Positions 55,844 through 64,000 of a DNA stretch of 64,000 nt are shown here, piece by piece (position 1 is the first letter of the stretch; the number at the start of each line of letters is the position of its first letter). The notes beneath the pieces are model-generated. The model had not been told where the DNA came from. It did no database searches and worked only from the letters and a program-made list of their open reading frames with translations. This DNA comes from Phaeotremella fagi (Eukaryota; Basidiomycota; Tremellomycetes; Tremellales; Phaeotremellaceae): contig BCHU01000014.1 of the NCBI GenBank assembly GCA_001599715.1, positions 62,001-126,000 of the forward strand. Reading direction: 5' to 3'. The position numbers and the translations under genes were made by a program.

Positions 55844-56080
55844 TCATCTACTCAAGGTAGAAACACTAATTTCCGTAACACTAGTTGTTACATTACTCTG
55901 TTTAGTTTTTTGAGCGGATGTATAACGTTTACTAGAGAAACAAGTTGAACCAGCTGAAGAGAAATCGCCGACCATTACCATATCGTCTTTGGCGTCTTTG
56001 AGAACGAAATTCAAGGTTTTGACTAACCAATGGGATTTTTGGGTTTGGGTTGGGATTTGGGTTTGAGCTTTTGACGACAT
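55844..56080 (-). CDS. Small unrecognised protein
   Basis: A 78-residue frame reads MSSKAQTQIPTQTQKSHWLV, KTLNFVLKDAKDDMVMVGDF, SSAGSTCFSSKRYTSAQKTK and a Ser/Thr-rich end. A single exon with a T/C-rich leader upstream of 56080. It has no targeting signal. Its position beside the three-gene family suggests it belongs to the same accessory island. Moderately likely to be real. Confidence 0.5.
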   Translation of the reverse strand: MSSKAQTQIPTQTQKSHWLVKTLNFVLKDAKDDMVMVGDFSSAGSTCFSSKRYTSAQKTKQSNVTTSVTEISVSTLSR

Positions 56081-56942
56081 TTTATTGATTGTTTTGTTTC
56101 TTCTTTAAGAGATATGGTTGTTCTTGGTGGAAAGAAATTGAAATTCAGAGTTATCAGAGGATAATGTCTATATCTCTTATCTCTAGATCAGTTTCCCGAT
56201 TGATTGTTGATTTCCCGACTGCTGGTTTCGCCTTCGACACCTAGTCGATCAACCCGATCAAAGTTTTACAACAATAGTATATCGGGTATTTCTCTTGAAA
56301 TGCACTATGGTGTTGTTGCATGGTATCAGGGTGCTCGACTGAGTCTACAAATCATTTTATACTCAGTCGCGGGTAGTCATACCATAACGCCGTATACTGC
56401 ATCTTTCCGTGAATCTATTTGATACTGATAAGAGTCAAGCAAGAGAACATCGGGAAATTTGATTTGGGGCGGATTTTCAATTGATCATTCTGCGAGTGAG
56501 TGATTCCATCATTCACTTATTCACTTGACAAACTCGATACCCAAAGTATGATTCATTCCGATAGAGTCGCGACCTGAAAACACCATGCATCCATCGCCTC
56601 GTCAAAAATGCCACTTGTAAATCCATGCCACACTAGCGGGAATATACGGAGTTTCGACCAATGAACAAATAAAACCGCCACTCTCACTATACCACCCAAA
56701 TCCAACGAAACCTTTAATTCTTCTTTTCCTTCATCAAAAAATCAAAAAACGGCAGTCGTATCGTAAGTATCATTCTCACTATCATCGTCATTCAACACCC
56801 CATATTCGACATATCAACCCGGAGTTATCCCCTCTATCCTCCAGTTTCAACGGCAGCGTGGGACTCGTTATTGATAGTTTTTCTTAGTTCAAGCTCTCCC
56901 TTCGACTTCCGATAAATCCCATATAAATTTCATTTAGACAAT
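56081..56942. other. Long divergent upstream region of RPS29
   Basis: Over 850 bp without a gene. The RPS29-proximal 200 bp are C/T-rich, as is usual for ribosomal protein promoters. Confidence 0.4.
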
Positions 56943-57925
56943 ATGTGAGTTAACCTTCTTGTACGTTACTGGACATGTAACTGATGATCGCTTCTAGGGC
57001 TCACTCAAATGTTTGGTTCTCCCGGTAAGTCTCGCTTTTTAGGATATGGGATTGTTTGGGATCGTGTGAAAGGAGGACGTGATTCTTTCTTTTGTGGTGG
57101 GGGAATGTTTGGTTAGCGGATCAGATGATATGGTTCAAGAGGTGTCGAGCGGGATGTGGAAGGATTTACGATTAATTCGGTCATGGACTTCGAACTGGAC
57201 GGGTATTAGAGATTTAGATTGGGGAAATTTTGGAAATTGAATTTCTTTGAGTTCTGGAATCTCAATACACTTGGTTGGATTTACTCAAATCGGATCGATG
57301 AAGGGAAAGTCTGGAGTGGGAACAGTCGTGAAAATGTTACTGGGGTTTTGGTGCGGAATTGAGAAGAATTTCAAGTTTTACCAGGATTGTCCAGACTCCG
57401 AGGATTGATGGAGGGATAACGCGTCCTCCTTTATTCTTTCTTGTTTCCGTGTCCTGCTCTACTTGAAACGAGGATGGAGGGCATGCGATGACTAGGATCT
57501 CGTTCATTGATAATCTACTCGAATTATTTATGGTCTTTACTGACCCCTATCTCAGTCCAAGAACTTACGGTAAAGGTTCTCGTCAATGTAGAGTCTGTGC
57601 CCATCAAGCTGGTATCATCCGGTGAGTTGTGTATAGAGTAACTTGTTAACATAACTGACATCTTATTTTAGTAAATGGTATGTTTGATAGCATTCAACAT
57701 TGGACTAGTGAAGGAAATGACTAATACATCTACTTTAGGGGTCTTGACATCTGTCGTCAATGTTTCCGTGAGAAGGTGAGTCAATAAGCTCTTCACAAGA
57801 GAATCCCACTAACTCATCTCGTTAGTCCGCTGCCATCGGTTTCGTCAAGGTTAGTCCAAGTCCATGGAGATTTATCTGTGGAAACGATAAACAATGGGAA
57901 CTAACTCTTCGTTTAGAACAACTAA
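56943..57925 (+). CDS. RPS29: Ribosomal protein S29 (uS14), highly fragmented gene
   Basis: This is a zinc-binding small-subunit protein. Seven coding segments give 56 residues: 56943-56944, 56998-57024, 57556-57621, 57672-57677, 57739-57775, 57826-57849 and 57917-57925. Product blocks are [40 protein letters not shown] and [16 protein letters not shown], with the CxxC..CxxC zinc ligands. The start codon is split: AT lies before a GTGAGT donor and G after the CTAG acceptor. Unspliced RNA would read ATG then TGA. One exon is 6 nt (TAAATG) and the last carries only two codons and the stop. The second intron is 531 nt, far longer than others in the window. Confidence 0.93.
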
Positions 57926-58697
57926 ACTCTTTTGTTTTTGATGGGATTTTGTACGGTTCAGATGTAGTTTCTGCCTTTATTTCTGTCTCTGTCCTGCTGC
58001 ATCTACGTCCACTCTATTTCATCGTCTGCCATCTATATCTTGGATACCCACCCCCCCCCCCCCCCCCCCCCACCACCCGCCACACCCTCCCTACTATCGG
58101 CATTACCATCGGCGATATAAATAGCCTGACCCAAAAACGTGCCCACCTAATAAATTTGATTCCGTCTCAGCCAACTGAGAATCTCTGTAACAATTTTGAA
58201 CTCGAAAGAAATTACTGGTAATTAAAAAAACTTGAAAATTCAATCAACAAAAAATAACATTCAACAGTTCATCTTTCTCAACATCTATAATCCTATCTAT
58301 CACCGATACCTCGACTCTCTTCACCTGTTGTAATTTCTTATCCACCCACCCTCAATTTTTCATTCTTCGGGAAACAACTTTGAACTTGATTTGGTCGGTC
58401 ATTCATCAATCCTTTTCTTGAAGCTTCTTTACTGTTTTGAAGGAATTCTGGTTATCGCCAAAGATCTTTATCTTGCTGATATCTTTTGATTATCTCTACC
58501 TCATGTATGTATTCCGTTCGAAAGAAAATACACAATAATCAAGTGGAAACTAACGTTGACCTTTCTTTAGTCTTCCCTTTGATCGAACTTTCGTCAATCC
58601 ATTAGTTGACGAATTAACCTTGGAAGGTACGTCTTTTCGATCACTGGAACTCTTATCTAAACTCATTCAAATTTAGGTACATTTAGAAACTCAACAT
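57926..58697. other. Intergenic region and PUF4 leader with likely 5'-UTR introns
   Basis: Two leader introns are likely before the PUF4 start: about 58504-58570 (GTATGT...CTTTAG) and about 58627-58676 (GTACGT...AATTTAG). The region also holds a 21-C homopolymer, listed separately. Confidence 0.5.
58051..58071 (+). repeat. Run of 21 cytosines
   Basis: An uninterrupted C run is preceded by CCCA and followed by ACCACCC. It sits between RPS29 and PUF4. Confidence 0.9.
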
Positions 58698-61600
58698 GAC
58701 TACCGATAATTCACCGTCTAAATTGAACGGTACAAAATCTGATCCTGATGTTAGAAAATCTGCTGAAGAAGCTGTTGCCAACGGTAATGGTCTCGTCAAC
58801 GGTATCAAAACGAATGGACATGAAGCTTTAGATTTAGCTGAAACCGTCAGTTCAAGTCTGTCGTTTTAATTGAAATCAACTGACGTCTGAATTAGACCGA
58901 AGTCTCTGCCAAACAAACCGCTGAACGTCTCGAACAAAAACGTTTGGAACATGAACGTACCCGACTAGCTCAACGTGCGAAATTCGAAGAACAAATGCGT
59001 TTATTGGAAGCAGAACAATTAGCTGAGGAACATCAATTACTTTCTGGTGAAGCTGCTTCAGCACCCACAACACCTCCTGGACGTAGTCCCCAACCTGAAT
59101 CAGCTAGTTTACCAGATGGTAAACCTGAACCTATAGGTCCACCAGCTAGAGATATCAACGGTGCTAAATCCATGCCAGCTTCTCGTAGAACCAGTGGAAC
59201 TGCTGGGACTTTTGGAATGGAGAAATTGAGTTTGAGTGTCATGAACCCAGGTGGACCAAAGGATTGGGCTGAGGACGAGGATGTTGATGCGGAGGGTGCA
59301 CAAAGTAGGCTTAGTTCTGGGACTGAATTGACAATAACAGACTCGGTCAAATATCTTCAAATGGGTGATGACGATCCTTTCCCGGGATTACCAAGGAAGG
59401 AATCTAAGGTGGGTTTGGTGTTTGATGGTGAACTAACTTGAATAGCATCTTTCTGCTTCATCGGCTGCTTTGGATCTTGCTCCTCTCTCCCAAACTCCAC
59501 CAAGAGCTTACGGTCAAAGACCATTCGAAACCTCATTGAAAACATCGGAATGGACTCAATACCAACAAAACCCCACTAGAAATCTTACATCACCGAACCC
59601 ACCTCAAGGTATTCTAACAGCTGAACCAACTCATGATCCAATGTTCGATTCTAGAAAGACTTCACCAACAGGAATGGCGGATTCGATCGCTTCTTTACCT
59701 GCTATGCCAAGTAAATCAGTTCCTGGAACTCCATTCGGTTTAGGTCCTTCTGGATTAAGTGGAGTTAGAAGATCTGGTACCGATGTTGGATTGGAGAACT
59801 CAAATCCTGGATTGAGTCAATCTCAAAGAGGTTTCTCTAATCCAGATCTCGCTAGGGCTTTCTCCAAAGTTGGTGCTGGTTTCTCCATGAACGATGGTCC
59901 AAGAGTAAGCTTTATATACACGTAACTTGAAACTGATTTTCTAGCCATACGGTGCCGATCCTCTTTATGCTTCTATGGGATTACCTCATTCTGCATCACC
60001 ACTTCCTTCTTCCGGTGCTTCAGGTTTCCCACCTCAAGATGGTTATGATCCTTACGGATTTGATGATGACAATTTCGGTTCTGGAGCTTTGTATCCAGGT
60101 GGATCAATGGGGTTGAAGAATAAACGTGCTGAAACAGATCGTGAATGTAGGTCATAACACGTCATTATCAAAACTGACATCTAGTCAATCGTTTCGCTGG
60201 TATGAGAATCGAAGAACTTCAAGGTGATCTCTTGTCATTATGCAAAGATCAACACGGATGTCGATACCTACAAAAGAAACTTGAAGAAGGTGATCCAGCC
60301 CACAGAGATTTAATTTTCAGAGAGACATACGGACATTTCCCCGAATTGATGACGGATCCATTTGGAAATTATCTCTGTCAAAAATTGTTAGAATATTCTT
60401 CTGAGGATCAACGTTCGGCTATCTGTGATAGTGTCGCCAATGATCTTGTTGGGATTTCACTCAATATGCATGGAACACGAGCTGTTCAGAAGATGGTAGA
60501 TTTCTTGGCTCAACCTAGACAACCTAAAATGATTAGAACTTTGATTTACGCTTTGAGTATGAACGTTGTAGCTCTGATCAAGGATCTCAACGGTAATCAT
60601 GTAAGTGTATCCCTGCGACTGTTGATTACTTTGCTAAACATAAATTTTATAGGTCATCCAAAAATGTTTGAACAAACTTATCCCCGAAGACAATCAATTC
60701 ATTTACAACGCCATCGCAGCCAACTTGATTGAAGTCGCAACACACCGACATGGATGTTGTGTTCTTCAAAGAAGTATCGATCATTCATCACCTGCCCAAA
60801 GAATGCAATTGGTCACTGAAATCATCTTCAATTCCCTTTATCTGGTTCAAGATCCTTTCGGAAACTACGTTATTCAATATATCCTGGATTTGAACGATGC
60901 TAGATTCTCCGAACCTCTGATTAGAACTTTTATCGGAAACGTTTGCAGTTTATCTGTCCAAAAGTGAGTCAACGTTTTGCGTCTGTTTGATTTTCGGTAT
61001 TGACACCAAAGTTTAGATTCTCTTCCAACGTCGTCGAGAAATGTATTAGAGTTGCGGATCCTGAAGTTCGAAAAACTTTGGTTACGGAGGTACTTAATCG
61101 ATCGCGTTTGGAGAAGCTTTTGAGGGATAGTTATGGAAATTACGTTATTCAAACTATTTTGGATTATTGTGATGTCGCCCAGCGTATGCTTGTGAGTTGT
61201 CTAAATCTGGTGGGATTGAGTTCAACTGATATACCGTTTTAGCTCGTTGAATGTATTCGACCCATTCTACCTTCCATCCGAAACACTCCATATGGGAAAC
61301 GAATCCAATCGAAATTGGCAAGGGAAGATGCATCTTTCAGTACGGGTTATAACGGTTATGGTGGAGCAGGTGGTGGTGGTGGAGGCGGAAGAGGAGGAGG
61401 CGGTGGTGGATACAGAGGATCTTCATTCAATCCTCGTCACCTGGGTAGAACTCAATTACATCACGTCAACGCTTTAACTGAAGTTTACGCTTCTCAAGGT
61501 GGTGGTTACATGGGTGGCTACAGCCATGGACCAGGTGGTCATGGTCATCATCAACCTGGACCTGGAGCTCATCACGGTAATCATTTCAGACAAGACGCAG

Positions 61601-61890
61601 GTCAAATGTTGCCTAACAACACTGGTTCATACGCTCCTGGTCCGGATGGTCAACCATGGCTTCATTTACGTGGTTCAGCTACTCAACCTTGGAACAACGG
61701 TCAATCCCAGGGTCAAGATGGTGGACATGATGAGAATTCAGAGTTTGGGGGTGGTCAATGGAATGAACAACAACAACAGCATCAGCATCAACAACAACAG
61801 CAACAGCAACAACAACAAAATGGTCAAAACGGTTTCATGTCTTATCAAAATGGAAATGGAAATGTTAACGGTCAAATTCCATTGATGTAG
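58698..61890 (+). CDS. PUF4: PUF-family RNA-binding protein (Puf4-like)
   Basis: A cytosolic post-transcriptional regulator binding UGUA-type 3'-UTR elements. The N-terminal half is disordered, with a coiled coil (EQKRLEHERTRLAQRAKFEE) and Ser/Pro-rich linkers. Eight PUF repeats follow, with recognition helices GCRYLQKKLE, GNYLCQKLLE, GTRAVQKMVD, GNHVIQKCLN, GCCVLQRSID, GNYVIQYILD, SSNVVEKCIR and GNYVIQTILD. Thr-Arg in repeat 3 and Cys-Cys in repeat 5 fit Puf4 rather than Pumilio/Puf3. The C-terminus has a Gly-rich segment, then His/Gly-rich and a poly-Gln tract (about 61771-61818). About eight exons, some with in-frame retained-looking tails. Confidence 0.92.
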
Positions 61891-62514
61891 TATATATATA
61901 TCTTTTCTTCTTTTCTGAAATGTTCATCGATACCTTTCATTTTCTTTCTTTTCATGGAATTATCTGTACAAATACAAATTTATCAAATCGTATTATCAAT
62001 CTATAGATTTTTTCTTTTTTCTCACCTTTCTTCTTTCTTTCTTACAATTTTTTCTTTCTTTCTTTTAAAGTTTATACGTATGTCATAGGTGAATTGGGTG
62101 ATTCAAATAATTGGGACGAAACGTTTGAATATAAGATCGGTGATAGAGATATTGATCTTTTCTTTTATCTACAGTATATATGATCTTCATGTTGATTGTA
62201 TGCATGTTTTTGGTTTGATTGGGTTGGGTGCCACGTTCGGATCAGTGTTTGCCGAATAGGAAATTTCAAAATTTATTGATTGAAGTATGGTGAGTTGAAA
62301 TTTAGGACTCGTCTGACTCGAAGTAACTTTTTTGATTTATTGATATTATTCTGGAATACACAACAAGGATATAGGTGAAACCAACAGCGACAAAGACGAC
62401 AGCCAACACTCCAAAAACCATTCATTCAATCATATCGCTCAAGTGTTTATCCGTTTCGAAGCACTTGAATAACCCTTCTCAATCACACGATTTTTAAGTT
62501 CAACATTGTTTTCT
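61891..62514. other. Intergenic with T/C-rich tracts
   Basis: Several TTTCTTTC-type tracts lie in the PUF4 3' flank (about 61901-62070). No gene is seen. Confidence 0.45.
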
Positions 62515-63995
62515 ATGCAAACTGAAGAAAATGATACGGAATTCACATCAAAATACGAATCAACTACAACCACAACAACATCATCAAATCACAACACTGA
62601 GAACAACGTCAATCGACTTACTGCAGCAGAACTCATTCGAAACATGGTTACAGATACAGGTTCAGCAGCAGCAGCAGCAGTCGCTGACACGGCGTCAGTG
62701 ATGTTCTCCAATCACGAAGGTATGAATCTAGAAGGGACGAGTTACGGGACAGACATAACTGTGAAACCATCAAGACCAACTCAATCTTTACCTCATTACA
62801 TCAATCCATTAGGTTTACATTTATTGTCTGATCCCAATCGAGGTCGTGGAGTGTTCAGTGATCGGGTTATCGAGATCAATACTATCATCGAGGAGAGTCC
62901 TGTTTTGATTTTGTCTAGGGAGGAATGGGAACGTGGGGATTTGAATTCTACTGTGTTGGGTAGTTATGGGTTTTGTTGGACTGGTGGTGGAATGGGTATA
63001 GCTTTGGGTTTAGGTCAGTTATGATGATTATTTGGGTGATTTAGGTTTAGCTTGTTGACGGTTTTTTAATAGCTTCTTTGTTTAATCATTCACCAACTCC
63101 TAATGTCAATTTCATACGTTCACCGGCAACTTCTACGATAGTCTTCAAAACTTCAAGAAAGGTCTTACCAGGTGAAGAATTGTGTATTTGTTACTCTGCA
63201 GATGAATCGAGATTATGGTTCACACCCGCCGGTCAACGTAATTTTAACATCAACGGACACAACAGTAATATCAATAGTGAAGGTGAATCGAGTCTTAGTC
63301 CAACTTCCAGTCCAAATTTATCATCGGATGAAGACAGTTTACCGGCTTTTGACGATTGGTTCGATGATTTGCCTTCGACTTCTGGTGATGAACGACGAAT
63401 GAGGTTACGGGAGATTGAGAGATTTGATAAGAAATTGGAACAAACTGATAAATGGAAACGAAAACAACTTGCTATCGCAAGCAGTTCAATATCGAACAAC
63501 AACGATACCACCACCATCATTCATGCACCACGACCAATGGCTTTCAATTCAGTCCCTATCCCTTCTCAACAAGATAGTATCCCAATCCCATCAACTTCTT
63601 CAACACCAATTTCAGAAGGTTCAACCAACGCTTCCAATATCACAACGACCACATCTTCTTCATCGCGGACTTTCGATATACCCTCCTTCCCATGTCTGCC
63701 TGAAGATGTGGTCGCAACTCTACCTGCACCTTTGCATTCTGATAAGAAGAAACGAAAGGGGACTAGACATTATCATGAAGGGCCTGTTGTGTTGACTGAG
63801 GATTTGGATTGGAGAGAGAAAGATTGGTTAGAGGGTAGTGGAACCGGCTCTGGATCGGGATCTGGATCTGGGGAAACTGATTGGACTGAGGTAGAGCGAA
63901 TCAAAGGTCCCGCCGAAATTGAAGAGGACGAGGAATTAAGTGATGAGAGGGAGAGTGAGTCGCATTTTTGGTCTTCTTGGGATTATTGCTCATAA
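62515..63995 (+). CDS. SET-domain protein (lysine methyltransferase-like)
   Basis: Two exons, intron about 63014-63071. The SET region begins RGRGVFSDRVIEINTIIEES and has SYGFCWTGGGMGIALGLASL, FNHSPTPNVNFIR (the NHS core) and VLPGEELCICYSADESRLWF (the ELxxxY core). No post-SET Cys cluster is seen. The N-terminus is Thr/Ser/Asn-rich with a poly-Ala tract, and the long C-terminus is Ser/Thr-rich and acidic, with a Gly-Ser repeat (GSGTGSGSGSGSG) near 63838. The start is MQTEENDTEFTSKYESTTTT. The target is unknown; the type resembles fungal SET proteins of the Set5/SMYD-like group without a MYND finger. Confidence 0.82.
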
Positions 63996-64000
63996 TCTAC

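Overview
The window is nuclear DNA from a filamentous or yeast-like basidiomycete, most likely a tremellomycete of the Cryptococcus/Kwoniella type. This is inferred from three things. Conserved genes are cut by many short introns (mostly about 35-60 nt) with GTRNGT donors and CTRAY branch points. The predicted proteins have fungal character: SUR7/PalI, POM33, SET9 and a GEP4 phosphatase. No bacterial or organellar features were seen. Exon joints below were read by eye from splice signals and protein continuity; none is backed by RNA data.

Conserved blocks. Positions 1-2.3 kb hold a DHA1-type MFS exporter, and 4.3-4.8 kb the heat-shock-factor-binding protein HSBP1. From 7.4 to 16.5 kb lie GEP4 phosphatase, pICln, the Obg-like ATPase OLA1 (with a mitochondrial-looking extension), a cytidine deaminase fused to a zinc-binding N-terminal domain, a SUR7/PalI protein and POM33/TMEM33. 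From 24.3 to 31.1 kb lie a small membrane/coiled-coil protein, the H4K20 methyltransferase SET9 and UGP1 (UDP-glucose synthesis). From 38.4 to 48.5 kb lie the Golgi Arf exchange factor GEA1, proteasome subunit PRE1, an SGNH-type membrane protein and the GINS subunit PSF2. From 56.9 to 64 kb lie RPS29, a PUF4-like RNA-binding protein and a SET-domain protein.

Accessory islands between these blocks hold unrecognised, recently duplicated genes. Island 1 (3.3-7.1 kb) has a broken gene and a tandem pair of coiled-coil paralogues. Island 2 (16.9-23.5 kb) has four clearly related single-exon genes, all on + strand, plus two unrelated neighbours, one with a frameshift at an (AT)6 tract. Island 3 (31.1-38 kb) has a roughly 211-bp tandem repeat, a probable pseudokinase and a small group of decaying paralogues. 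Island 4 (49.5-56.1 kb) has a large-helix protein, three small acidic proteins and a three-member family of about 130-residue proteins, the first member frameshifted. These islands are the most likely place for an undescribed system; the sequence supports gene families but gives no function.

A second theme is extreme exon fragmentation in conserved genes. Predicted internal exons are 4 nt (UGP1), 6 nt (RPS29), 8 nt (HSBP1) and 14 nt (SET9), and the RPS29 start codon is itself split by an intron.
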